Below, one piece after another: positions 11,602 through 22,120 of a stretch of DNA of 64,000 nucleotides; within the stretch, counting starts at the first letter, position 1, and every line of letters starts with the position of its first letter. Both the position numbers and the translations under genes were made by a program. Origin of the DNA: Phytoseiulus persimilis (taxonomy: Eukaryota > Arthropoda > Arachnida > Mesostigmata > Phytoseiidae). The notes below the pieces were generated by a model, which saw nothing but the letters and a program-made list of their open reading frames with translations, was not told the DNA's origin and made no database searches. The DNA lies in assembly GCA_037576195.1 (NCBI GenBank), contig CM075101.1:20646001-20710000 (forward strand), given 5' to 3'.

Positions 11602-12720
11602 GTCAGCAGTGCAGCGCGAGCTCACGGGGTGAATCTCGCGGATTGACGCGAGTGCCGGTTCTCGTGTTTCTCTGCTCGGGGCACGGAAAGGGATCTGTTT
11701 TTTTCTCGAATTCTATGAGCCAGTTGTTCTGAGTCGATCCCAACACGCTTTGTGGAACTTTTCGGTATCTTTCCGGTCAGCATCTTCTGTCACTCGATAT
11801 CATATCCACTTTGGTTGATCTTTGGCTTCGATGAATACTTTTGGAACTGTACTGAAAGAACCACTTCAAGCACAATCTCGTTGGCTAACTCATTTCAAGA
11901 ACTAGGTACCAAGCAGCTAACATCAGATGCCGCTGTCAGCGCTACCACCGTCAGGCGCCGTTGCGCAGCGCCACCACCCTGCTGTGGAAAGGAGGATCTT
12001 CTCGCGGAAAGGAGGCCTTTTCAGACCATCCAGCCGCAAAGCTTTACTGAACTCTCATGTCTTGAGCTTCTACCCCCGGGAAAGCCTAAGACGAAAGTGA
12101 CCATGCCCATTCCGGGCCGGCACTCACGTTCCTCTCGACGACGAATCGCTAACTGCTTCGCAATACATTGGGACCTCTTTCGCAGCCAGCAGGGGAGGGG
12201 TTCAGCCGCTGGAATCTAAGGAGCATGCATGCTGTTGTGCCTGGCTGAGGACTGCTCGATGCTACTCTGATTCCAAGGGCCGCGATCACAATGGAAGCCA
12301 CTGAGCTATTCGAGTGGACTGTCGAGAGATTAGACTTCTGTCATTCGACACGTAGTGGAGAGCTAATTCACAATCCGGCATACTCTATCGCAGTCAGGAT
12401 AAGGGCCTGACCGAGATCACTCCGCTGATATCACCGGTCGAAACGTACTCTTCACGTATATTTCAGCGGAAAGAACTGGCCGTCCTATTCGGATATAAAT
12501 GGAGAGCAGTTCTCCGAGCTCATTTGTCTGATCGACTTTCTTTCGGGCGGCCACGGAGGGCGACAAATGAGGGCACCGATTTGAACGCGAAGAGCTCAAC
12601 CCGATCGCTGCACCAATGCTGTTTGTAATTGAGTAATATGCAAGCATCGCATCTATTGCTCGACGTAAACGACCTTCCGCTGCTAAATATGCTCACAATT
12701 TCAAGATGGGCTTCACATGA
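11602..12720. other. Intergenic stretch between LysA-like gene and PPWD1
   Basis: About 1.1 kb. It should hold the promoter and leader of the leftward LysA-like gene at its left end and the 3' flank of PPWD1 at its right. No conserved coding sequence, repeat or transposon end was seen. Confidence 0.5.
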
Positions 12721-12726
12721 TTTATT
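12721..12726 (-). promoter_or_regulatory. Polyadenylation signal of PPWD1
   Basis: AATAAA on the minus strand about 35 bases after the PPWD1 stop codon (12760-12762). Confidence 0.6.
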
Positions 12727-12759
12727 TACATCTCGCTTATACATTGGCCGACAAGTTAT

Positions 12760-15221
12760 TTATTTGATCGTGATGCTTACGATGGTCACATCATCGTAGG
12801 GCTTGTCCGTTTTCGGGTGAGTCTTCACGAGTGAAATATTTTGAGCGACTTCCATTCCCTTGACAATCCGTCCGAACACAGTGTGTTTGTTGTCCAGCCA
12901 GGGGCATGGAACAACGGTCACAAAGAACTGTGAGCCATTCGTGTTCGGCCCGGCGTTAGCCATCGATAGAGTGTACGGTTTGTCGTGCTTCAAATCGGGA
13001 TGGAATTCATCCGCAAACTCCCCACCCCAGATAGATTCGCCGCCAGAACCGATACCAGTTGGATCTCCTGTTGTATCATGAAACCCTTGATAACTCGGTG
13101 GAAGATATGACCGTTATAATAACCGTTGCGGGAGTGCACGACGAAGTTTTCCACGGCCTTAGGGCATTCACGCGGGAAGAGCTTGATATGGATGTCTCCC
13201 ACGGACGTGTGAATAACAGCGTTCGACGCCAGGTTGGACTTCGACGATGTTTCTGTAGCGGCAACGATATCCTCTTTGGAAGGTTTCTCGTTGAAGACCT
13301 AAAATTGACCAAAATTCACATTCAGTAATCTTTAAGCAGTCAGCAGGCGAGGTCAACATCCGACCCAGTTGAAATCGATTCACGGAGTCCTCAGATGACA
13401 AAAAACACACTCACTTCTCTCTCCTCGTCTTCTCCAGGGACTCTGTTGGAGAAAAGATAGAATCTGTGCTTTCTAAAAGCACTGCACACGAGTGTTGGGT
13501 CGCAGAAGACGTCTTGAAGTGCAGGATTCTCCGCCGCTTGGGATTCTGCCGTGACCGACTTCTGATTGCTGCCAGGGATCCCTTGGTAAAGAGCGATGGC
13601 GAGAGGCCGAAGAGATTCGGGCTTCCCGAGAATCCGTACACATTTGTTCGATACCAAGTTGACCACCTGGAATACGCGGACAAAAGTCTAGTTAAGGGGT
13701 GGAGACCCAGCAGAAATTGGCGCTTTCCGCAGCAGGGCCAAGTCCATCCACTCACCTTAACACCAAGCAGAGTCGGGTAGAGCAGGAAGTTCCCGCTGTC
13801 ATCGAAAACAATATTCGATAAACGTAGCATGTCTGTCCGTTCCAAGTCTTTCTCCATGGCCATCCGTCGACCAAACTCCATGTTCGACAGCAGTTGGTTC
13901 TCGTTCTGGGCATCGGAAGCGGTTTTTAGGCTTTCGTCGAAAACTTTCCGAAGTCGCCCACTTCGGAAATCGAAGACACGGACCTGTGGAATCCAAACGT
14001 TCTAAGATTAGCGCCGCGGAAGAGGGAACCGAGGAGAACCGGGTTGCGTCGAGATCACTCACCTTGCGATCAGAAGCTGTGACGGCGAATCTATTCCCAT
14101 GTTTATCGAAAGCGATGTTGAAAGCGACGGCTTTGTCTTTCATCAGTTGGAATAGATCCGTGTCTAATTTGGAACTGAATTCTATGCATTCCGGTTCCTT
14201 GTAATCGGTAGAAGCACCAGACCAAATTTCGATGAAGCTCGTCTTGTCGATAGAAACCACGCAGTTCGTGCTCGGGCAGTACTTCAAACAAGCCACAGGA
14301 GCAGCGTGGAGCTTGTCGAGGACTCTCAGGGGAGTCGCGGTTTCCAGCCCATCATAGATGTAGATATGCGGTGTCTCTGATGCAGAGACGGCAACCACGC
14401 GCATCGCATCGCCTTGAGGATGAAAAAAGACTCGTGCCATCATTGTGAAAATAGTAACTATGTGATGCGATGTTTCTGAGATGCCTCTCCAAATAGGACC
14501 GACCTATTCGAATGATGTGAATCTAAGTGCGTTCTACCTTTTGTATAGATCCAGTCGCAGTGACTCGGAACGTAGTCGAACCGGAGTATATTGATGAGAT
14601 CGTAGTTGATGACATCGAAAACTTTCAAGGACTTGTCAGTGGAGATCGTGCAAAGGAGCGTTCCGTCCCAGTTGGCAGCGATATCCTGAATGTTACCTGT
14701 TTTTGAACAATTGGAATCATCTTCCCGGATAGGTATGAATATTTCGAGCCGAAAACTTCGACTTCGAGCATTCGAGGAACAAATCTCTATCGCGGACGAA
14801 CTACCTGTATGAGCTATGAAGAGTTTCACGAATTCGATTCCTGCTGTTAATTTCTTCCAAAACTTCACATGGCCATCCACCGACGCAGTGACGATGAACT
14901 CCGACTTTGTTACTACAATATGGCTTATCGTATCTCGATGCATGTACGATTTTTCGAACATCTCGGAGCTCGGTAGGTTGGCCAGAAACACCTGTGAAGG
15001 GGAGTCTGGAATCAGAACCGAAGAGAAAATATAGGCCCCTGGACGACAAGAAAGGAAAGCGCTCGGCTCATGCTGTTCATACCTTTTCAAACTTGAGAAC
15101 TTTCCGCTTCTTCGTCGGAGGCTGGATCCTCAGCTGCTAGTGTCGGTAGCGGACCAATCACATCCTCACCATCATTTCCGATGGTGTCGGGCTTTGACGG
15201 CGTTTGCTCCGACTCGGACAT
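12760..15221 (-). CDS. PPWD1: Peptidylprolyl isomerase domain and WD repeat protein 1 (PPWD1)
   Basis: Seven exons (15083-15221, 14805-14991, 14538-14696, 14063-14412, 13756-13983, 13415-13666, 12760-13298) give about 617 residues, close to the 646 of the human protein. An acidic N-terminus with IGPLP and KKRKVLKFE precedes WD40 repeats ([41 protein letters not shown]), then a C-terminal cyclophilin domain from about residue 455 with [45 protein letters not shown] and [10 protein letters not shown]. The isomerase arginine and glutamine positions ([10 protein letters not shown]) are present. PPWD1 is a nuclear spliceosome-associated prolyl isomerase. Two frame breaks: one surplus base between GPLP and KKRKV (about 15092-15110) and one missing A around 13069-13074 inside GFMIQ-TGDPTG. 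Everything else is intact, so both look like sequence errors rather than decay. A GT-AG 5' end and phase agree for all other junctions. Confidence 0.93.
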
Positions 15222-16804
15222 GATGTTCCTGATATAGACGAGCTTAACTGTTTAAACTGTACAGTGATTTGTGTCCGCCAACCCATAACCGCACATAGAG
15301 CGAGTGCCGAGCTTCCCCCGCAGAGAGGGATGACAAAGAGACGAGACCACTTTCCTCCACGCATTTTCGCTCCGGGCGGGGGTTCAGAAACTTCCCCGCC
15401 AAGAATATTCGAACAAACGTTATTCCTGGGCTCGGCAACACCTCCCAAGCTAAGAAGCTCATTCCTGTTTCGTAGCGACGATCCGATTACAATGGAGGAA
15501 ATCATGTCTCTACGACTCACAGTGATTCCGGGCGGCTGTCTACGAAGAGATGATAAGCTGAGATTATCAGACTTCCTCTCGATCACGGAGCTGGCGGTCA
15601 GATGGCCGAAACATGTAAACAAACAAGCGACCATTCGTGCGGAAGGCGGTCGCAGTCTCAATAACAATGTCTGCAGCCTCTCAGGTTCACAGGAAAAGGG
15701 AGAAACAGCCGGCGGAACACGAATTGATTTGGAATCATTCCTTCAGCTCGAACCATGAAACAAGTGTGGGGTCGGCTGAGTTGTGGATTGCTGTCTCTGA
15801 CAGATGCGCGAATTCCGCGTTCTACTCCTCGTCGACGGTTGGCAAATCCGAGGGTGAGGAAAGACCCGCGCAGCTTTGAATATGTGCACGAGGAAGCATA
15901 AACACGTGGAACAAGCCAACTCATGCGAAGTTCAGAGCCCTGGGATGGGGAAACGGGAATCGGACCCCGCTCATTGCCTCTGCTCGAAATGGGTTGTTCT
16001 CCGTCCTCTTCAATTGGAGAGCTTAATTCCAAAACGTCACATCTCCAAAATCACGGATTTTGAGATTCTTGCAGAATATTGTAGGCCTCGATATTCCGCC
16101 CTCTATGCTATAAATAGGAATCCGAAATTTGTCTCCTTTCTGTTTTGTTTCAAACCCAACGAAAATCGGTTTGAGATCCAAAACGGCACATCACCATCTA
16201 GGTGCCAGTTCCAAACGGCGCATATCCGGAATAAGGAGAAGCTAATCGATGTCCGGAGACTTCTCATGGAGTCAGGCATTAATCAAGAGCATCCATGCAT
16301 GTCATTCTATCGCGAAATCGAATCCCTGATTCCTCAAGACGAAGCTAGAACTCGTGCTAGCTCCAGCTCTTGCTCCTCAGACGATGATTGAAGTGCGATC
16401 CTGAGCATCATCATGGACTATCAACAATGTCTTCGTATTCAAGTTCTCAGCTAATAAACATCAACACCCAGGTCGGACTCGAAAGCGCGATCTGTTTTCT
16501 CTGTTTCGCATTCTGATTCCATGCACTCCTAGATACAGGTGTAGAAATTCCAGGCTTCCAGTTTCAAAACGTCACATCTCCAGGTCTCACTGACCGAGGT
16601 GGGTTTTTACCGTTTTCCGCAGGAATTTCGGGCGCCATTTACAGGAACGGATAGCGCGCCGTAGCTGTGTCACCTCAAATCAGTATCAAGAGAATTTCGT
16701 CGAGTGGATGAACGACCACAGTTTTTCTTGATTTCTCGACAGCCAAAAACGTGGAGATGTGAAGTTTTGGAACTGGGCTCTTCAATTCACTGCAACCAAG
16801 AAAG
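15222..16804. other. Upstream of PPWD1: no recognised gene, scattered repeat words
   Basis: The right flank of PPWD1, expected to hold its promoter. An open frame at 15876-16391 plus (171 codons) ends in a Ser/Asp tail but matches no family I know. The main structure is a set of dispersed copies of a 20-base word, listed separately. Confidence 0.45.
16027..16772. repeat. Dispersed 20-base word, four copies in 750 bases
   Basis: TTCCAAAACGTCACATCTCC occurs at 16027-16046; a near copy at 16563-16581; an inverted near copy at 16753-16772; and a weaker copy at 16209-16227. The words around them (CCAGTTCC, CCAGGCTTCC) also recur. The copies stop just where the PAPS synthetase fragment begins (16805). 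They may be remnants of one degenerate repeat unit. Confidence 0.5.
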
Positions 16805-17130
16805 CTCATAAAGATCTTTCTCAGTTTCAGGGTGTGGCATTCCTGCAGGATCTCGGCCTGCAAAAATTTTCGTAATGATTCTTCCCGGATTTTTCTCGTG
16901 TCCCGCACCGGTGTTCGCATACGAAATTCTAACTTACCCACAATGTAGAAGTTTGCGCCGCAATCATCCGAGATTTCGCATGCCATTGAACTTCACGCGG
17001 CCAGCATACAGCATGGGGCTGGGGAATCTCGCGAGAACTGTCAGCTCCTTCATGCAAAACGCATTTGAGCTGTTCGACACGAAAAGGCGGAGGAACATCA
17101 TCGTCCTCGGTCCAACCACCCAGCGTTTTC
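16805..17130 (-). pseudogene. PAPS synthetase remnant, C-terminal ATP-sulfurylase part
   Basis: Minus-strand translation gives LGGWTEDDDVP, then FPSPMLYAG and REVQWHAKSRMIA in different frames, GANFYIVG up to a clean donor (exon end 16938), and after a short intron GRDPAGMPHPETEKDLYE (16805-16857). These are consecutive segments of the sulfurylase domain of animal bifunctional PAPS synthetase. The frame is broken at least three times within 190 bases, and similarity stops abruptly after LYE, so the last roughly 90 residues of the domain are absent here. Splice sites are still recognisable. It continues, in the right order and orientation, the remnant at 28.6-30.2 kb. A missing-base artefact could explain some breaks, but not the truncated end. 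Confidence 0.75.
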
Positions 17131-17224
17131 GTCAATAGGTCTTCGCCTCTAAACCAAGGATTTCAGAAAGAATATCAGAGGAAGAACGCAAGTCCCTCGA
17201 TGAGACGGGCACGCAGAGGCATTC

Positions 17225-17285
17225 TGAAGCCCCCACCGAAGTGATGCCCGGGGCGGAACACTCCCCCCCCCTCGCTACGCTACTG
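17225..17285 (-). mobile_element. End of a hAT-like DNA transposon (CAGTRGCGTA family)
   Basis: Read leftward from 17285: CAGTAGCGTAGCGAGGGG, a G-run, then GTTCCGCCCCGGGCATC. The end at 27364 shares both the terminus and a GCCCGGGGCGG word. The opposite end was not found. Confidence 0.45.
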
Positions 17286-17520
17286 CTACTCTCAACTACT
17301 GAGGGTTGTTATCCTTAAGAAGGCGCCAACTCGATTGTCATGGATGATCCGTGGGCCAACGTAAGTCACACGAAGACGACGAACTCCGGGGTTATTGAAG
17401 AGGCGTAAGCGTAATAGCGGTGAGAGATCTCTCCATCGTTTATTTTCAGAAACCTTCAATCAGGGCACGACAAACATACAGGAAGATCAAACCTATAGCT
17501 CAAAAACTTCTCATCGTATT

Positions 17521-17744
17521 CAGTGGCGTACCCAGGAGAGGGGGCCTCCTTGGATAATAGTGAGAAGGGTGGAATGAATTCGACTGCGATTGACGAAATT
17601 GCTCCGCAAAGATTCAGTGTTATCAGGAAAACCCTCACAGCTTTGAAAATCGTGTTGGTCGCGTCATGAAAAGCTCGCGACGATTATCATCATTACATCT
17701 TTGCTCCCCCCTTCCCTCAGAGAATAAAGATGGTTGCGCCCCTG
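17521..17744. mobile_element. Complete 224-bp MITE, hAT-like, with target duplication
   Basis: The left end reads CAGTGGCGTACCCAGG and the right end, inverted, CAGGGGCGCAACCATC, imperfect terminal inverted repeats of about 13 bp. The flanks are ATCGTATT (17513-17520) and ATCGTATC (17745-17752), an 8-bp target duplication with one mismatch. CAGKGGCG ends and 8-bp duplications are typical of hAT elements. There is no room for a transposase, so it is non-autonomous and was moved by an enzyme from elsewhere. Confidence 0.75.
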
Positions 17745-17752
17745 ATCGTATC

Positions 17753-18685
17753 GATAGCGAAAGGGAGTTTCGAAAATTTCTGAGCCATATCGATGGATTG
17801 CCAATGATAGAATGAAATCGGAAATCAGCAGTGTTAGAGAGGGAATTCGTCCTCAATGGCACACTAGCTGGAAGGCTCCGTGCACAGGCAGCTTCACCTC
17901 GCGGACACTGATAAGGTAACAAGGAGAAGACCGTACGGCGTATAGATGAACATTAGTTTATTGTGGGATGGAGTATGGTTATATTTGGGGTTTAAGTAGG
18001 GGAGTGAGAGTTGTTATGGCTACCTACGAGGTCGAATCTTCGGGGAGTGCTGCGAGGGTGTTAGCCATTACGGCCCTGAGCCGGGGATGTAGATGAACGA
18101 GGGTTCACTGATGGAGGAATTGAATGTTCTAGCGCCTCAATTGACGTTGGTTCTAGTACCAACCGAGTCTGCTGAATCTAGATTCGGATGCATGCGCTTT
18201 CGCGGGTGCATCTTAACAAGTAGCAACGGCCAGACGGGAGAGTCCTCTCCATTGTGTTAGCCTGATCAGCCCGGCGGGAACCCCAACTTTTTTAAGGCCC
18301 CAGTCACGAAATATGACCAGTGGAGCACATTGAGGAGCAAGCTCCCGGAGAATGAGCTTTGCGACCGTCAGAGATAATTTCCCGCTTGATTCTGAAACCA
18401 AAGGGAATGAGACGGAAGCGAATTCGTGCTTGGATGTTTCGTGATATCTCAAGATGAGACGTTTTCAGGGGGAGTTCATGTAAAGGCAAGGCAGAAAAGC
18501 GTCTCTACTGTGACGGAAATCAATGAGATCGGGGGAACTGTCAATCTTCCATCAGCGTGTGAGCTCATCCATAGAAACTTCCTCCTTGGAAGCGTACTTT
18601 TCGCGTAGAGGAACGCGAATAAGTGGGTGAGATACCATACCTAACACACATCAGGATGAAAGAAATTCACGTCCAGGGCGCGGTA
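17753..18685. other. Non-coding stretch right of the MITE
   Basis: About 0.9 kb at the 3' side of the ABCH-like gene. Nothing recognised on either strand. Confidence 0.4.
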
Positions 18686-21600
18686 TCAAGGCAGGGATCC
18701 GTTGCTCATCTGGAACGACTTCGAGCAACACTTGTTGCCTTCGGCGGCCGACCGATCGTTTTCCTTTGGCACGGTCGAGTATGTTTGCGAATTACGACGT
18801 TTGTACCGAAACAACAGCCTACAGACGACAAAGATAGCTATAATAGTATGGAGGAATAATAAGAGAACATAAACAGCGACGAAGATGGGGAAGAATGCTA
18901 TCCACTGTCCTCGCTCGGTGAACCCGATCGCAACCTCCTGCTCCTCGAGACCCCAGCCACGGAACATGATATAGAAGAGTGATTCAATGGACCTCCTGGT
19001 AGGACATAGTATCGGATGCTGCGAATTATGTCCGGCCTCATAGAAAGGAACCAAAGCGACGCTGAAAATCGAAGTTCCTTCCGATGTAAGAGATTGAACT
19101 GTGAGAGCGGTGGCACCCACAGTGTTCACGAAGTCGGAGCTTATGCGATTGTTCCGGAGAAAATGCTCCAAGAAGGATTGGCTCATTCGTGATTATCATA
19201 TGAACGTCTGATTCGAATAATCGGCGTGATTCGTCCGAAACTGTTAACATTACAACTAAGGTCGATGCTTACCCAAGATGTGAATCATTGCGGACAGGTG
19301 TGTGCTACAATGAAATAACGCCCCGAAAAATGTATCAGCAGTCTCGATTCTGACGAGAAGGATAGGTAATGCAATCGTGAGTCCGACGGCCATGCCTTGA
19401 AGACCTTTCTCAAGTATCAGACGGATGACGAGAGTTGGTGACCCTTCCAGTGGGAGCAGACTAGCCCAGTATAAGAGGCTTACACAAACGAGGAGGACAG
19501 CTGCGTGTAGAGCCAGATGAAGCAGCAGCGACAAAAGAGTTGAAACAATTACTTCAACGGGTTTCACACCAGCTAACGCCAGCCGCGTATCCATAACGTT
19601 TATATTTATCTGAGTCTGGGTGGCTGCGACGAGCAGTGTTATTACGAAAGGGACCAGGAGGAGTAGTGTCGGGGCCAGGAACTCGAATCGACTTATAAAT
19701 CTCGATCCGTAGACGGGATCACGGATTTCCAAATTCACTTGGGCATGGGAAGCGTTCTTTGTTCTGACAATATTCAGCCGGAAGTCCTGGAATCAGAGCA
19801 TTAAGGAAGTGTCTTATCAACCCTGCAATCGTTGGGCCGTATCTGGTCGAAGGGGCAACCTGAACACCCAGAGTTGGGAGATGTTCGCCGAATCTCCATC
19901 TCAGATCTCAGTCCTGGATTGTTACACTAACCTCCAAGACGTCATACCAAGGCACCTTCCAAGACGTGAATATGTTTTGCAGCAAAACGAATCTCGTTTC
20001 TTGGTCGACTGTTTCGAGGTCGATGTCGAGCGTGGAGTTGTGTGAGGTTTGGTTGTCTTCGGTCGCAAACGTGCACTGGAGTCGATATTGAGGAGCTGCT
20101 GAGAAGTTCTGTCCGATTTCCATCATGGCGAACGTTTCGCCTCGTTCCATACTGCAAGGGCCTCAAGCCGGTTGCTATATGGTACTTGCTGAAACTTCTC
20201 TTCTGGCAAGGAATCGAGAAATGCTTCCGCGAAGGTTGAATTCCCATCCGATTTCACCACAGCGAGCCTCTGGGAGCCGACCGTCATGAATACGAGGTAG
20301 TGTATCGAAACAAATACGATTGCGAACCATGTGATTCTCCGTAATGCTCTATAATTATCTGCCTTGAGCAGCTTATTTTTATACACGTAGAGCAAGAGAA
20401 TCCGACGCCAGGAGTCCAAGAGCATTTTGAGGTGTTCAGTTAATCCGGTAGAGCCGCTGGTCGCCGCAGAGGCCGAGGTGAATTCCATTCCCTGAGAAGC
20501 TTTGCATAACGGAGCCTTCTGTGGAAACAGAAGTGACATCGGTTGAGATTCTCGCTCTCCCACGGTGAAGATCCGTGCGTTTGATGAGGAATATAACACA
20601 CAGACCTCTAGTTTGGTTTCCCACGCAGTCTCGTGGCATTCTTCTGTAACAGGCCCGCCGCTTTCGCTGTGTCGAACGACCTTTCCCCGTTGTCCATCCT
20701 GAAGTTTGCGAAAAACTTCTCCGAGATCTCCGCATTGGAACTCCTGCAGCAGCCTGTCGGGTGAATCTTCAGCAATGAGTCGCCCGTGATTGAAGAAGCC
20801 GACGATGTCGGCATGACCTGCTTCCTCGGGGTCTGCTGTCAGAAGCAGGACGGCTACGTCCTCGTCACGAGTCAGCGTCGTGAAGAAACTCCAGATCCTG
20901 CAAGAATAACCAAATGGTCCCGAGAATCTTTTCACTTGGACGCTTGCATTGTCCGAGACAGCGCGAACGAGCTGCCCTTCGTCTTCTTCTCTTTCATTCT
21001 ATTGTCGAAGACAGAAATGAAGGCGAATGCTGATTCGACACCAACGGAACTCACTTCTCCCGAGATGACGCGTCTTGTTCCCATGTAGGCTCCTCAACGA
21101 TCAGCAGCGAAGGCGAATGGATGAAAGCAGCTGCCAGGTCCACTCGGCGCATATCCAAATACGGTAAATCAATGAATCGAGAGCATTCGTGCGGGAGCTG
21201 CAGCAACTCTGAGAGAGCCGGAAACGCTCTGTGGATGGGTCAGACGAAAATTGGACACCGAGGAACAGCTTGTAATCATAACTTGGAGCGATATTCGAGT
21301 CGACGGATCTTTGATGCCAGTATTTTCGAAGCCCGTCGGTTTCCCTCCCGATTCAGTAGGGCAAAACTAGAGAATGTTCTTTGCTGAACTCACGCAGGAT
21401 CAGACCAGCGGACATTTATGGAGTCTCCCGAGAAAAGTCAAGTAATCTTGAATCGTAGTGAGCGCCTCGAAACGTTGCTTCAGTGGAAGGTAGCCGACAG
21501 CTTGTCCAGGTGGGATCTTCTCCAGCGTTGACGCTATCCATTTCGGGAGCAGCGTCTGTGGAGGAAGGTCGATGCCCGCTATCTCTTCGTATTTAGTCCT

Positions 21601-22120
21601 CTCGAAGCGACGACCTATGTCTTCGCTAACATCGAACATTGCGTAGCTGAAACGAACGAACGTGAGAGGTCAGATAATGGACTGTATCAAGATGAAAGAC
21701 GAGAAGAACATGTACATATATCGACGGCGTTCCGAACGGTTCGGGATATTGAAGCTGCTGAGGAAACTGCAGAGGCGTTTCTATCGCCTCTTCAGGAATC
21801 GATTCGAGTCCACTGATTCTTCGGGGAAGCATCCTCCGAACTATGTAGTTTACGGACACAACAGGATTCAGTTAGGGATGCTATATTCACATTTTTCCCT
21901 CGGGCAGAAGGATACTCGACTCTCCGAGCACAATTTTGCGATGTCTCGCAGTCCGGTTCCTGGCTCGAAGATCACCCACGTCCACAACATGGTCCCGCAT
22001 CCTCGTACTTGCATCCAAGGGGGGTCTTGAAGAAGACGCGTTCTCGTTCTGGTGGGTAACATCGCCATCGTTGGTATGTTCAGCATTGACGTTTTCGTCT
22101 CTCGCTCCACCTCGAACGAG
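18686..22120 (-). CDS. Divergent ABCH-subfamily transporter-like gene with altered ATPase motifs
   Basis: Visible exons are about 21891-22120, 21412-21646, 21055-21228, 19932-20897, 19273-19786 and a last part ending at 18686; the first coding exon was not found. The domain order is that of half-size ABCH transporters: nucleotide-binding domain, then a membrane domain with NLEIRDPVYGS, several hydrophobic helices, TRRSIESLFYIMFRGWGL and a C-terminal helix. Aligned by eye, every ATPase motif is changed: Walker A region IYAMFDVSEDIGRR lacks the P-loop Gly and Lys; the Q-loop is VGYLPLK; the LSGGQ signature reads LPYLDMRRV; Walker B is LLIVEEPT; the H-loop is LLLTADPEEA. Frame gaps occur near 20150 and 19000, each equal to one missing base. 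Either a fast-evolving, non-hydrolysing paralogue or a decaying gene; exon frames remain largely open. ABCH proteins are known from arthropods, where some carry surface lipids. It lies between two parts of a PAPS synthetase remnant on the same strand. Confidence 0.62.

Noticed and set aside
15876-16391. 171-codon plus-strand frame with Ser/Asp tail
   Set aside because: No family match and it contains copies of the dispersed repeat word, so it is more likely repeat-derived than a gene.
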